64,000 bases of DNA, taken from the NCBI RefSeq assembly GCF_003952385.1, contig NZ_CP034444.1, positions 3,038,001-3,102,000 of the forward strand, given 5' to 3'. Shown here in pieces: positions 54,062-63,183 of the stretch. The notes below the pieces were generated by a model that saw nothing but the letters and a program-made list of their open reading frames with translations, made no database searches and was not told where the DNA came from. The stretch comes from Mesorhizobium sp. M1D.F.Ca.ET.043.01.1.1 (GTDB lineage: Bacteria; Pseudomonadota; Alphaproteobacteria; Rhizobiales; Rhizobiaceae). How positions within the stretch are numbered: the first letter of the stretch is position 1; each line of letters begins with the position of its first letter. Both the position numbers and the translations under genes were made by a program.

Positions 54062-55366
54062 TCAAACCTTGACCAGCTGTCTCACGCGCCCTTTCTCGCC
54101 AAATATCCTGAGATACCTCTTGATCTCCTTCTCATCCCCCGTCGCCTTGGCCGGGTTGTCGGAGAGTTTCACCGCAGGCCGGCCATTGGCTTCGCTGACC
54201 TTGCAGACCAGCGAGATGGCATCGAGGCTCTTGGTCTCTGTCGGCGCGCAGCCTTCGAAATCATTGGTGAGGTTGGTGCCCCAGCCGAAGGACATGCGCA
54301 CCTTGCCCTTGAAGTGACGATAGGCCTCCTCGATGGTCTCGACCTCGAGCCCGTCGGAGAAGATGAGCAGCTTCTGCCTCGGGTCCCTGCCTTTCTCGCG
54401 CCACCAGGAGAGGATCTTCTCGCCGCCTTCGATCGGCGGCGCGCTGTCGGGGCGGAAGCCGGTCCAGTCGGCGATCCAGTCCGGCGCATCGCGCAGGAAG
54501 GCAGCCGTGCCGAAGGTGTCCGGCAGCACGATCAGAAGGTTGCCGCCGTAGTAGCGCTGCCAGTCCTGCAGCACCTTGTAGGGCGCTTCGCGCAACTCCT
54601 CTTCGGAATTGGCAAGCGCGCCAAAGACCATCGGCAGCTCATGGGCATTGGTGCCGAGCGCCTCGAGGTCGTTGTCCATGGCCAGTAGCACGTTGGAGGT
54701 GCCGGTGAAGGCCTCGCCGATGCCTTCCTTCAGCGCCTCGACGCACCAGCGCTGCCACAGGAAGGAGTGGCGGCGGCGCGTGCCGAAATCGGAAATGCGG
54801 ATGCCGGGCAAGGCCTTGAGCCGCTCGGTCTTGTCCCACATCTTGGCCTTGGCCCGGGCATAGAGCACGTCGAGCGCGAACGGGCCGAAGGAGCGCAAGG
54901 CCGCGCGGGAACGCAGCTCATTGATGATTGCCAGCGCCGGGATTTCCCAGAGCGTCGTGTACATCCAGGGGCCGGGGAAGGACAGTTCGTACTGGCCATC
55001 GCGCTTGGTGAGCTCATAGTCGGGCAGCTGGAAATCTTCGAGCCAGGCGAGGAATTCCGGCTCGAAAATCTGCTTGCGGCCATAGAAGGTATTGCCGCCC
55101 AGCCAGATCATTTCTTTCTTCGAGAAGCGCAAGGTGCGGGCATGGTCGAGCTGCTCGCGCAATTCGCCTTCGTCGATCTCGTCGGCGAGCCGCACCGAGG
55201 TGGTTCGGTTGATCAGGGTGAAGGTGGCGTCGACCTTGGGGTACATGCCCCAGATCATCTGCAGCATCAGAAGCTTGTAGAAATCGGTGTCCAGCAGGCT
55301 GCGGACGATCGGGTCCAGCTTCCAGGTGTGGTTGTAGACGCGCCGCGCTATATCGGTCTTTGCCAT
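54062..55366 (-). CDS. pncB: nicotinate phosphoribosyltransferase
   Basis: This 434-residue enzyme makes NaMN from nicotinate and PRPP, the entry to NAD salvage. It matches Pnc[18 protein letters not shown] near 24, [22 protein letters not shown] near 130, [12 protein letters not shown] near 190, GTSNVLLAM near 222, [19 protein letters not shown] near 335 and [12 protein letters not shown] near 360. It starts with MAKTDIARR and seems to head its own transcript. Together with pncA and the hydroxylase-reductase operon it shows nicotinate can be either salvaged or degraded here. Confidence 0.94.
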   Translation of the reverse strand: MAKTDIARRVYNHTWKLDPIVRSLLDTDFYKLLMLQMIWGMYPKVDATFTLINRTTSVRLADEIDEGELREQLDHARTLRFSKKEMIWLGGNTFYGRKQIFEPEFLAWLEDFQLPDYELTKRDGQYELSFPGPWMYTTLWEIPALAIINELRSRAALRSFGPFALDVLYARAKAKMWDKTERLKALPGIRISDFGTRRRHSFLWQRWCVEALKEGIGEAFTGTSNVLLAMDNDLEALGTNAHELPMVFGALANSEEELREAPYKVLQDWQRYYGGNLLIVLPDTFGTAAFLRDAPDWIADWTGFRPDSAPPIEGGEKILSWWREKGRDPRQKLLIFSDGLEVETIEEAYRHFKGKVRMSFGWGTNLTNDFEGCAPTETKSLDAISLVCKVSEANGRPAVKLSDNPAKATGDEKEIKRYLRIFGEKGRVRQLVKV

Positions 55367-55403
55367 GTCCTGCCTTCACTGCTCAGGCTAGCCTTGTTGT
55401 TGA

Positions 55404-55449
55404 GCAATTCCGGACGGAAAACCGCTACAGGCTTTTCCTGGAATTGCTC
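55404..55449. repeat. palindromic repeat family A, copy 4
   Basis: GCAATTCCGGACGGAAAACC...TTTTCCTGGAATTGC in the 317-bp gap between pncB and the LysR gene. The rest of that gap (55450-55552) has only a short CAGGACGCCGTCCTG palindrome and no gene. Confidence 0.87.
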
Positions 55450-55552
55450 CGAAAGCCTCTTAGCATCGAATTTCCGAAAGTTCTGCCCGCTTTGCCCGCT
55501 GGCCCGACAAAAAGCAGCCATGCAGTCCAGCGCTCAGGACGCCGTCCTGGAC

Positions 55553-55706
55553 CATTTCACCGTTTCACGGAACCGGCGAAATGCTCCGGTTTTTGTTGAC
55601 GCAATTCCGGACGGAAAACCGTTTCACACTTTTCCTGGAATTGCTCCGGTTTTTGTTGACGCAATTCCGGACGGAAAACCGTTTCACACCTTTCCTGGAA
55701 TTGCTC
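55553..55706. repeat. compound repeat: GTTTCACC hairpin plus tandem family A copies 5 and 6
   Basis: A hairpin (55553-55583, arms CATTTCACCGTTTC and GGAACCGGCGAAATG) is followed by two family A units at 55601-55646 and 55661-55706. These form a 60-bp direct duplication differing by one or two bases. The last unit overlaps the 3' end of the LysR frame. Confidence 0.9.
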
Positions 55707-56667
55707 TGGCCCCGATCACCTTGAGCGCAGGTCGCTTCCTGCGGCTCGGCACGCGGCCGGCCACCGGCGCATCGGCCCTGCCCTCGTCCTGTTCCTTCTC
55801 GGCAAACAGCCAGTCGATGAAGAGCTGGACGATCGGCGCCGAGCGCATCTCGTTGCGACAGACGACATAGAAATCGTCGACCGCCGGCACAGACAAAGTG
55901 AAGGGCGCGACCAGCATGCCCCTGGCGAGCAAGGCGCGCGCGGTCACGGAATCGCCCAGCGCCACACCATGGCCGTGGACCGCCGCCTCCGTCGCCATGC
56001 GCGCGTCGCCCAGATGATGGCGGCGGCCGCGCTCCAGGTCGAGCGCATCGGCGGCGGCGAGCCAGGTGTGCCACTCGCGGCCGTCGTCGCCATGCAGGAA
56101 GACGTGATCGGCGAGGTCGCGGACGCTGCGGATCGGCCGGTTGTTGATCAGTGTCGGGCTGACCACCGGAAACAGCTCGAGGCCCGACCATTTGCGTATC
56201 CAGCAGTCGCTCCAGCTGCCGTCGCCATAGTGCACGCAAACGTCGACATGCGGCGCGCGGATGTCCCTGGCGTCGTTGGAGGGGATCAGCGTGAGCTGGA
56301 TGTCCGGATATTGCGCTGTGAAGGAGCCGAGCCGCGGCGTCATCCATAGCAGCAACAGCGCCGGCACGCAGGATACCGACAGCACGCCGGCGCTTGCCGG
56401 CCGCGTCATGCGCTGGGTGGCGGCGGCGATGCCCTCAAAGGCGGCCGAAACCGCCGGCAGGAACTCCGCGCCATGCGGCGTCAGCTTGACCCGCTGACCG
56501 GTGCGTTCGAAGAGCTTCACGCCGAGCGACCGCTCGAGCGCCTTGATCTGATGGCTGACGGCGCCATGGGTGACGTTGAGCTCGCCCGCCGCCTTGGTCA
56601 GCGAGGCATGCCGCGCCGTAGCCTCGAAGGCGCGAAGCGGGTTCAGCGGCGGCAGGCGCTTGGCCAC
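55684..56667 (-). CDS. LysR-family transcriptional regulator (GcvA-like)
   Basis: This 327-residue regulator has the N-terminal winged helix PPLNPLRAFEATARHASLTKAAGELNVTH-type motif (residues 5-35) with VSHQIKALERSLGVKLFER, then a periplasmic-binding-like effector domain (~95-300). It is divergent from the ureohydrolase gene, with a TTGTGA-N7-TCACAA box between. The final residues (ARAIPGKV) are encoded by a family A repeat, which also supplies the stop codon, so the natural C-terminus has probably been altered or extended. Confidence 0.88.
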   Translation of the reverse strand: MAKRLPPLNPLRAFEATARHASLTKAAGELNVTHGAVSHQIKALERSLGVKLFERTGQRVKLTPHGAEFLPAVSAAFEGIAAATQRMTRPASAGVLSVSCVPALLLLWMTPRLGSFTAQYPDIQLTLIPSNDARDIRAPHVDVCVHYGDGSWSDCWIRKWSGLELFPVVSPTLINNRPIRSVRDLADHVFLHGDDGREWHTWLAAADALDLERGRRHHLGDARMATEAAVHGHGVALGDSVTARALLARGMLVAPFTLSVPAVDDFYVVCRNEMRSAPIVQLFIDWLFAEKEQDEGRADAPVAGRVPSRRKRPALKVIGARAIPGKV

Positions 56668-56682
56668 GGATACCTCCCGACT

Positions 56683-56701
56683 TTGTGAAATTTTCTCACA
56701 A
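56683..56701. promoter_or_regulatory. candidate LysR binding box TTGTGA-N7-TCACAA
   Basis: Perfect 6-bp inverted half-sites containing the T-N11-A pattern lie 16 bp upstream of the LysR start and about 190 bp from the agmatinase-family gene. They sit in an AT-rich stretch. Placement near the regulator's own start favours autoregulation. Confidence 0.6.
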
Positions 56702-56889
56702 CAAAGACCCTAACAATATCAATTGATTTTTCAAAGCGGCTGCCCGACACTTTTGCCCGGAACAGCTTCAACAGATGTGGAACCCGCGGGCGCCAGCGGG
56801 CGACGATCCAGCCGGACAACGGGTTGGACAAGGGGCCGGCTTGGCAAATCGTCCATGCGGGCAGCGCTGCAAGCAGAGGAGGACCGGAC

Positions 56890-57945
56890 ATGGGTTACGA
56901 TCGCGGCAAGCTCGAAGCGTTGCGCCGCAAATATGGCGAGAGCCATGGCGGCGAGATGTTCGACCCGAAATTCCGCAAGGTCGCCGACAAGATCTTTTCG
57001 AAGAGCGGCACGCGCCTCGCCCCCTATTCCGGCGTCCCGACCTTCCTCGCCGCGCCCTACCGGCAGGTCGCTGCCGACAATCCGGATTTCGGCGACCTGC
57101 AGGTGGCGATGATCGGCGTGCCGATGGATCTCGGCGTCACCAACAGGCCGGGCGCGCGCTTTGGACCCAGGGCGTTGCGCGCCATCGAGCGCATCGGCCC
57201 TTACAACCATGTGCTGGAATGCGCGCCGACGCATGAGCTTCGCGTCGCCGATATCGGCGACACGCCGTTTCGCAGCCGCTATCGACTGGAAATCAGCCAT
57301 GAGGACATCGAAAAGCGCACCAACCAGATCGTCGATGCCGGCGTGCTGCCGCTCTCGGTCGGCGGCGACCACTCGATCAGCCATCCGATCCTGAAGGCGG
57401 TCGGCAAAAAGGCTCCAGTCGGCATGATCCATATCGACGCCCACTGCGACACCAGCGGCCTGTTCGACATGACCAAGTTCCACCACGGCGGACCGTTCCG
57501 CAACGCGGTGCTGGACGGCGTGCTCGATCCCACCCGAACGATCCAGATCGGCATTCGCGGCTCGGCCGAATATCTGTGGGAGTTCACCTATGAATCCGGC
57601 ATGACGGTCGTGCATGCCGAGGAGGTGACCGGCCTCGGCATCCCCGCCATCATCGAGAAGGCGCGGAAAATCGTCGGCGATGGCCCGACCTACCTCTCCT
57701 TCGACGTCGACAGCATCGATCCGGCTTTCGCGCCGGGCACCGGCACGCCGGAAGTCGGCGGGCTGACGACGCGCGAGGTGCTGGAGCTGCTGCGCGGCCT
57801 GAAGGGCCTCAACATCGTCGGCGGCGACGTCGTCGAGGTGGCGCCGCAATATGACGCCACCACCAACACCGCCCATGTCGGCGCCCAGGTGCTGTTCGAG
57901 ATTCTGAGCCTGATGGTGTTCAGCCCGGCGATCAAGAAAGGCTGA
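56890..57945 (+). CDS. speB: agmatinase / guanidino-acid ureohydrolase (arginase family)
   Basis: This 351-residue protein has the binuclear Mn2+ motifs of the arginase family: GGDHSISHP near 160, IHIDAHCDTSG near 183 and SFDVDSIDPAFAPGTGTPEVGG near 277. It releases urea from a guanidino compound. GAGGAGG precedes the ATG; 22 in-frame residues further 5' are not used. It is somewhat longer than E. coli SpeB (~306) at the N-terminus. LysR control and a following polar amino-acid transporter fit uptake and use of a guanidino acid such as guanidinobutyrate or guanidinopropionate as well as agmatine. Confidence 0.82.
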   Translation: MGYDRGKLEALRRKYGESHGGEMFDPKFRKVADKIFSKSGTRLAPYSGVPTFLAAPYRQVAADNPDFGDLQVAMIGVPMDLGVTNRPGARFGPRALRAIERIGPYNHVLECAPTHELRVADIGDTPFRSRYRLEISHEDIEKRTNQIVDAGVLPLSVGGDHSISHPILKAVGKKAPVGMIHIDAHCDTSGLFDMTKFHHGGPFRNAVLDGVLDPTRTIQIGIRGSAEYLWEFTYESGMTVVHAEEVTGLGIPAIIEKARKIVGDGPTYLSFDVDSIDPAFAPGTGTPEVGGLTTREVLELLRGLKGLNIVGGDVVEVAPQYDATTNTAHVGAQVLFEILSLMVFSPAIKKG

Positions 57946-57960
57946 CGTCTCTTATTTTCA

Positions 57961-58032
57961 CGCAATTCCAGACGGAAACTATGGCGAAGTCGCCAAACCT
58001 AAACCGCGTCTCACTTTTCCTGGAATTGCTCT
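57961..58032. repeat. palindromic repeat family A, copy 7, with nested hairpin insertion
   Basis: The ends match family A (GCAATTCCAGACGGAAAC ... TTTTCCTGGAATTGC), but the centre carries ~25 extra bases. These include GGCGAAGTCGCC, a small perfect hairpin. Confidence 0.8.
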
Positions 58033-58101
58033 GCCAATACGGCCGTCGCGCTGGAGCCGGCGACCGGTTTCAACAAACAAGCTTCCAGCAGGGGAACTAA
58101 A

Positions 58102-58902
58102 ATGACTTTTCGCAACGCAGTGAAATCCGCCCTCGCGGCAATGCTGATGCTCGGCGCCGCCGGCCTCGCCACGCAGGCGAGCGCCGACGCCGTCGACGAC
58201 ATCACCAAGGCCGGCGCCATCAATGTCGGCATCTTCTCGGACTTCCCGCCCTTCTCCTCGGCCAGCGCCGACATGAGCATCAAGGGCTATGACATCGACG
58301 TGGCGCAGGCGATCGCCGATTCCTTGAAGGTGAAGCTGAACCTGGTCAGCGTCACCGGCCAGAACCGCATCCCCTACCTCACCGACAAGCGCGTCGATAT
58401 CCTGATGAGCGTGGGCTACTCCAAGGAGCGCGAGCAGGTGATCGATTTCGCCGCCGCCTACGCGCCCTACTATATCGCTGTCATCGGTCCGGCCGAACTT
58501 GCCGTCAAAGGCAAGGAAGACCTCGCCGACAAGTCGATCGCCGTCAACCGCGGCACGCTGGAGGACACCTCGCTGACCGAGGCCGCACCCGCTTCCGCCG
58601 ACATCCGCCGCTTCGACAACTACAATTCCGTCATCCAGGCCTTCATCTCCGGCCAGACGCAATTGATGGTGGTCGGCAACGATGTCGGCGCGCAGGTGCT
58701 GGCACGCCAGGAAGCGCTCAAGCCCGAGCAGAAATTCCAGCTGCTCACCTCACCCTCGCATATCGGCCTCAACAAGAACGAGGACCGGCTGAAGAAGGCG
58801 GTGAACGACGCGGTCGCCAAGATGCTTGCCGACGGCAAGCTCGACGAGAGCTCGAAGGCCTGGCTGAAGACGCCGCTCAATCCCGACAACCTCAAGGATT
58901 GA
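58102..58902 (+). CDS. ABC transporter binding protein, polar amino-acid type (family 3)
   Basis: This 266-residue periplasmic protein has a signal peptide ending QASA (about 27). A family-3 fold follows: INVGIFSDFPPFSSASADMSIKGYDIDVAQAIA near 40-65, VTGQNRIPYLTDKRVDILMS near 85, and LNKNEDRLKKAVNDAV near 225. AGGGGA precedes the ATG. With the downstream permeases and the ureohydrolase upstream, a basic or guanidino amino acid is the likely ligand. No ATPase gene for this system is in the window, so it must be supplied elsewhere. Confidence 0.87.
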   Translation: MTFRNAVKSALAAMLMLGAAGLATQASADAVDDITKAGAINVGIFSDFPPFSSASADMSIKGYDIDVAQAIADSLKVKLNLVSVTGQNRIPYLTDKRVDILMSVGYSKEREQVIDFAAAYAPYYIAVIGPAELAVKGKEDLADKSIAVNRGTLEDTSLTEAAPASADIRRFDNYNSVIQAFISGQTQLMVVGNDVGAQVLARQEALKPEQKFQLLTSPSHIGLNKNEDRLKKAVNDAVAKMLADGKLDESSKAWLKTPLNPDNLKD

Positions 58903-58960
58903 TCCCCAGGGCGGTTCAGCTCGACAGGAAGAGCTGAGCCGCTCCCGCGCTTTGTTTTAA

Positions 58961-59007
58961 CGCAATTCCGGACGGAAAACCGCTTCACACTTTTCCTGGA
59001 ATTGCTC
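58961..59007. repeat. palindromic repeat family A, copy 8
   Basis: A full copy lies between the binding-protein and first permease genes, where it may act as an intercistronic hairpin. It ends 35 bp before the permease ATG. Confidence 0.88.
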
Positions 59008-59042
59008 AATGCGCTACGCGCTTTCCAACAGGGCCAATCGCC

Positions 59043-59711
59043 ATGGGCTACAGCCTCGACTTCGGCTGGCTTGCGGGTGCAGCAGGCGCGATCGCGCGCG
59101 GCGCGGCGACGACAGTGCTTCTGATCGTCGTCACCACGCTGGCGGGAACCTTCCTCAGCATCCTCGGCGCCGCCGGCAAAAGAAACGGCCCGAAGCCGCT
59201 TCGGCTGGCGATCACGACCTATGTCGAGGTGATGCGCAACACGCCGTTCCTGGTGCAGCTGTTCTTCATCTTCTTCGGGCTGCCCAGCCTCGGCATCAGG
59301 CTCGACCCGATCCTGGCAGCCATGCTGGCGATGACGCTCAACATGGCGGCCTACACGATCGAGATCGTCGGCGCCGGCCTCGACGCCGTGCCGCGCGGGC
59401 AGACGGAGGCAGCGCTGGCGCTTGGCCTCAGGCCCCGACAGGTCTTCGTCAAGATCGTGCTGCCGCAGGCGCTCAAGGTGATCTACCCCGCTTTGACCAG
59501 TCAGATCGTCATCATGATGCTGGAATCGGCCGTGGTGTCGCAGATCGCGGTGCGCGAGCTGACCTACGAGGCCGACATGCTGCAGGCGCGCACCTTCCGC
59601 GCCTTCGAGACCTATCTGGTGGTGACCATGGTCTATCTCGGCCTGTCGATGGGGCTGCGCCGGCTGCTGGTCGGCGGCGGGCGCCGCGTTCTTGGAGCCG
59701 GTGTGTCATGA
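59043..59711 (+). CDS. polar amino-acid ABC transporter permease 1
   Basis: This 222-residue His/Glu/Gln/Arg-type permease has about five hydrophobic segments. The motif TYVEVMRNTPFLVQLFFIFFGLPSLG lies near 60-85, and the EAA loop DAVPRGQTEAALALGLRPRQVFVKIVLPQALK near 113-145. Its stop overlaps the next permease start (ATGA). Confidence 0.9.
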   Translation: MGYSLDFGWLAGAAGAIARGAATTVLLIVVTTLAGTFLSILGAAGKRNGPKPLRLAITTYVEVMRNTPFLVQLFFIFFGLPSLGIRLDPILAAMLAMTLNMAAYTIEIVGAGLDAVPRGQTEAALALGLRPRQVFVKIVLPQALKVIYPALTSQIVIMMLESAVVSQIAVRELTYEADMLQARTFRAFETYLVVTMVYLGLSMGLRRLLVGGGRRVLGAGVS

Positions 59712-60352
59712 TCGAATTCACCTTCTGGGATATATTGCGCAACCTGCTGCTCGCCGCCCGCTGGACGGTGCTGCTGTCGCTCGCCGCTTTCATCGGCGGC
59801 GCGCTGGTCGGGCTGGTCGTGCTGTTCTTCCGCATCGCCAGGAACAAATGGATCAAGCGGATCGCCTCGGGCTACATCGCGCTGTTCCAGGGAACGCCGC
59901 TCCTGATGCAGCTCTTCCTGATGTTCTTCGGGCTGCCGATGCTGGGGTTGCGCATCGAGGCTTGGACCGCGGCGGCGCTCGGCCTCACCTTCTTCGCCAG
60001 CGCCTATCTGGCGGAGATCTGGCGCAGCGGCGTCGACGCGCTGCCGCGCGGCCAATGGGACGCCGGCGCCAGCCTCGGACTGCATTACCTGCAGGAACTC
60101 AGGCTGATCATCCTGCCGCAGGCGTTCTCGATCACCCGCGCGCCGACCGTCGGCTTCCTGGTGCAGCTGATCAAATCGACGGCGCTGACCTCGATCATCG
60201 GCTTCGAGGAACTGGTCAGGACCTCCAACGCCATCAACAACGCGACCTTCGAGCCGTTCACCGTCTACGGCTTGGTGGCGCTGATCTTCTTCGTCATGTG
60301 CTTCCCGCTGACGCAGTACGCCCGCCGGCTCGAGCGCGCGGCAGCGCATTGA
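59708..60352 (+). CDS. polar amino-acid ABC transporter permease 2
   Basis: This 214-residue partner permease starts MIEFTFWDILRNLLLA. It has the family segment GYIALFQGTPLLMQLFLMFFGLP near 55 and EAA loop DALPRGQWDAGASLGLHYLQELRLIILPQAF near 110-140. The two permeases form the heterodimeric channel. No ATPase follows; the next gene is convergent. Confidence 0.9.
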   Translation: MIEFTFWDILRNLLLAARWTVLLSLAAFIGGALVGLVVLFFRIARNKWIKRIASGYIALFQGTPLLMQLFLMFFGLPMLGLRIEAWTAAALGLTFFASAYLAEIWRSGVDALPRGQWDAGASLGLHYLQELRLIILPQAFSITRAPTVGFLVQLIKSTALTSIIGFEELVRTSNAINNATFEPFTVYGLVALIFFVMCFPLTQYARRLERAAAH

Positions 60353-60389
60353 AGCGTGAAAGGGACCGCCGGCCGACCTGCGGTCCTTC

Positions 60390-61793
60390 TCAGTGACTGA
60401 AGGAAAGCGCCGGCGCGACGCGGTCGCGCCTGAGCCAGCGCACGAGCAGCAGCGCCGCCACCACGGCCAGCCCGGACGACAGGCCGATCCAGATGCCGAC
60501 GCCGTTGAAGCCGAAATGGAAGGCGAGCAGCACGCCGAGCGGCAGGCCGACGCCCCAATAGCCGATCGCCGCGTAGATCATCGGCACCTTGGTGTCGTGC
60601 AGGCCGCGCAGCATGCCGGCGGCCACCGCCTGCGCACCGTCGAAGATCTGGAACAGCGCGGCAAACACCAGGAACGACACGGCAAGCCCGATCACCCTGG
60701 CATTGGCCGGGTCGGCGAGATCGATGAAGGCGCTGATCAACAGATGCGGCCACAGGATCATGACCAATCCCATCAGCGCCATGAAGGATACGCCGATGAC
60801 AAAGGCGGTCCAGCCGGCGCGCGAGACGCCTTCCGGATTGCCGGCGCCATGGGCAAGGCCGACGCGCACGGTGACCGCCTGGTTGAGGCCGAGCGGCACC
60901 ATGAAGGAGATCGAGGCGATCTGGATGGCGATCGCGTGCGCGGCCAGCGAATCCGCGTCGATCAGGCCCATCAGCAGCGCCGCCGCGTTGAAGATCGTCA
61001 CCTCGAAGGCAAGGATGCCGGCGATCGGCAGGCCGAGCCTGAGCAGGCCGCGGAAACGCGGCCAGTCGGAGCGCCAGAAGCGGCCGAACAGACGATAGCG
61101 GCGAAACTTCTTCTCCATGAGCACCACGGCCGCCAGGCCAACGAACATCAGTGTGCTGGAAAGCGAGGTGGCGAGACCCGAGCCGGCAATGCCCATGGCC
61201 CGAACGCCCAGATTGCCGAACATGAACACCCAGTTGAAGAAGGCGTTGCAGGCCACCGCGACGAAGACGATGATCAGCGCCCAGCCCGGCCGCTCCAGCG
61301 CCGAGATGAAGGAGCGCAGCACGATATAGCCGTAGAAGGGCAGCACCGCCCATTGCAGCCAGTGCAGGTAGATGCCTGCCTGATGTGCGAGCTCCGGCTT
61401 CTGGCCCATGGCCAAAAGCACCTCTTCGCCATGCCAGAGGAACAGCCAGATCGGGATCGAGACGAGGACCGCCAGCCACAGGCCCTGGCGCACGGTGCGG
61501 CGCAGGTCGCGCACCGAATGGCGGCGGCGGCCAAGCTCGGTCGCCATCATCGGCGAGGTCGCCAGCATCAGGCCAAGGCCGAAGATCAGCGGCATGAAAT
61601 AGAGGTTGGAGCCGAGCGCGCCGGCGGCGAGCGTATCCGGCCCGAGCCTGCCCATCATCATGACGTCGGTCGCAGTCATGGCGGTCTGGCCGAGATTGGT
61701 CAGCACCATCGGCCAGGCGAGCGCCAGCGTCGCCCTGATTTCCTGACGCCAAAGATTTTCCGGCGCGCGAGCGCCGGCTTCGATCGCAGACAT
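60390..61793 (-). CDS. MATE-family multidrug/Na+ exporter (NorM type)
   Basis: This 467-residue protein has about 12 hydrophobic segments and MATE features: LALAWPMVLTNLGQTAMTATDVMMMGRLG near 23-50, PMMATELGRRRHSVRDLRRTVRQG near 80-100, and the second-half repeat LRLGLPIAGILAFEVTIFNAAALLMG near 240-265 with QIASISFMVPLGLNQAVTVRVG. The ATG is at 61793 with AGAGCGG upstream. It is probably a stand-alone gene, convergent with the amino-acid transporter. Confidence 0.9.
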   Translation of the reverse strand: MSAIEAGARAPENLWRQEIRATLALAWPMVLTNLGQTAMTATDVMMMGRLGPDTLAAGALGSNLYFMPLIFGLGLMLATSPMMATELGRRRHSVRDLRRTVRQGLWLAVLVSIPIWLFLWHGEEVLLAMGQKPELAHQAGIYLHWLQWAVLPFYGYIVLRSFISALERPGWALIIVFVAVACNAFFNWVFMFGNLGVRAMGIAGSGLATSLSSTLMFVGLAAVVLMEKKFRRYRLFGRFWRSDWPRFRGLLRLGLPIAGILAFEVTIFNAAALLMGLIDADSLAAHAIAIQIASISFMVPLGLNQAVTVRVGLAHGAGNPEGVSRAGWTAFVIGVSFMALMGLVMILWPHLLISAFIDLADPANARVIGLAVSFLVFAALFQIFDGAQAVAAGMLRGLHDTKVPMIYAAIGYWGVGLPLGVLLAFHFGFNGVGIWIGLSSGLAVVAALLLVRWLRRDRVAPALSFSH

Positions 61794-62035
61794 TTTCCGC
61801 TCTTTCAGACCGCGGCGCGTCGGGACAAGGCCCGGAAGCCGCACGACAACGGCGAAAAACGGCGCCGTTTGCGCCGTCTATTGAACGAAATGCGACATGT
61901 TGGCAAGGGAGGAGGAGCGGCGACCTATTGAGCCAGAAGGAACCTCGACCTCCTCGATGCCTCTTTCATTTGCCGGCCCCGGGCTGGTACGGATGCCAAG
62001 CATGTGCAGCCGGCGGACCTGCCGGGAGGAAATGG

Positions 62036-62953
62036 ATGCCGTTCAGGCGCAGAAAGAACACGGCCGCGATCCCGCGAACGGTGCCCGCCTTCGAGCACAT
62101 CGTAACCGAGGCGAGCGACAGCTTTCTCTGGCGGCTGGACGACTATCCGTGGGAGCGCAATGTCTGGAATTTCCATCCGGAATACGAGATCCATCTGCTC
62201 AGGAAATCCTCCGGCGTGGTGCTGGTCGGCGACCATATCGGCGAGTTCGGGCCGGGGTACCTCACCATCGTCGGCGGCGGGCTGCCGCATGACTGGGTGA
62301 CGGCGGTACAGCCCGGCGAGCTGATCGAGGGCCGCGACATCGTCCTGCAGTTCGATCCCGAGCGGCTGCGCGGGTCGGCCGGGCTGCTGCCGGAACTGCG
62401 CGAGCTGGAGCCGTTCCTGGAGCGCTCGCTGCGCGGCATGGTCTTCCATGGCCAGACGGCGCTGGACGGCGCCGAGCTGATGGAACGAATGGGGGAGGTG
62501 CATGGGCTGGCAAGGTTCCGCATGTTCCTCGAAATGCTCGACCTTTTGGCCACCACCGACGAATACGAGCTGTTGTCGTCACCTGACTTTTCCCCGCTTC
62601 TCGACGCCGAGTCGCTGGACATCGTTCAGCGTTCGCTGACCTATCTGTTCCAGCATTTCGCCGAGGATTTGAAGCTGCCGGATGTGGCGAAACTCGCCGG
62701 CATGAGCGAGAGCACGTTCTCGCGTTTCTTCCAGAAGAACACCGGCAACTCCTTCAGCGACCATCTTGCGAAGCTCAGGCTCTGGCAGGCCTGCAAGCTG
62801 CTTGCCGATACCGAGATCCCGATCACCGATATCTGCTTCCAGGTCGGCTACATGAACATCTCGAATTTCAACCGGGCTTTCCTGCGCAAGCACAAGATGA
62901 CGCCGTCATCCTACCGCAAGCTGTCGCGGCAACGCCTGACCATGCGGGCCTGA
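62036..62953 (+). CDS. AraC-family transcriptional regulator
   Basis: This 305-residue regulator has an N-terminal cupin-like sensing region (FHPEYEIHLLRKSSGVVLVGDHIGEFGPGYL near 40-70) and two C-terminal helix-turn-helix motifs: LPDVAKLAGMSESTFSRFFQKNTGNSF near 215-240 and ITDICFQVGYMNISNFNRAFLRKHKMTPSSYRK near 265-295. GGGAGGA precedes the ATG at 62036; the frame is open 36 codons further without homology. It lies upstream of a sugar-binding-protein gene in the same direction and probably activates that transporter. A 7-bp stem hairpin without T-run (62958-62979) follows it. Confidence 0.9.
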   Translation: MPFRRRKNTAAIPRTVPAFEHIVTEASDSFLWRLDDYPWERNVWNFHPEYEIHLLRKSSGVVLVGDHIGEFGPGYLTIVGGGLPHDWVTAVQPGELIEGRDIVLQFDPERLRGSAGLLPELRELEPFLERSLRGMVFHGQTALDGAELMERMGEVHGLARFRMFLEMLDLLATTDEYELLSSPDFSPLLDAESLDIVQRSLTYLFQHFAEDLKLPDVAKLAGMSESTFSRFFQKNTGNSFSDHLAKLRLWQACKLLADTEIPITDICFQVGYMNISNFNRAFLRKHKMTPSSYRKLSRQRLTMRA

Positions 62954-63183
62954 TCGCATCAGGAACCGGCTCTCCTGATACTCGTGTGACGACCAGACTC
63001 TGCCTTCCCCGTTTTTTGCGCCGCACAATGCATAAAAGTACAGGTCCGATGCAACGGGGCTTCTAGTCTCGCTCCTTCCAACTCCTCATTTTGGCGACGG
63101 GTGGCAGGTCACCCGGGCGACGGTGAGGGTCGCTTAGCCCGAGAACCTCCGCTTCCGCGAGTGTTCCTGGAGGAGAAAAATCA

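Noticed and set aside
60393-61931. 512-codon plus-strand ORF opposite the MATE gene
   Set aside because: Very rich in Arg/His/Gln with no fold signature; complementary to transmembrane codons.
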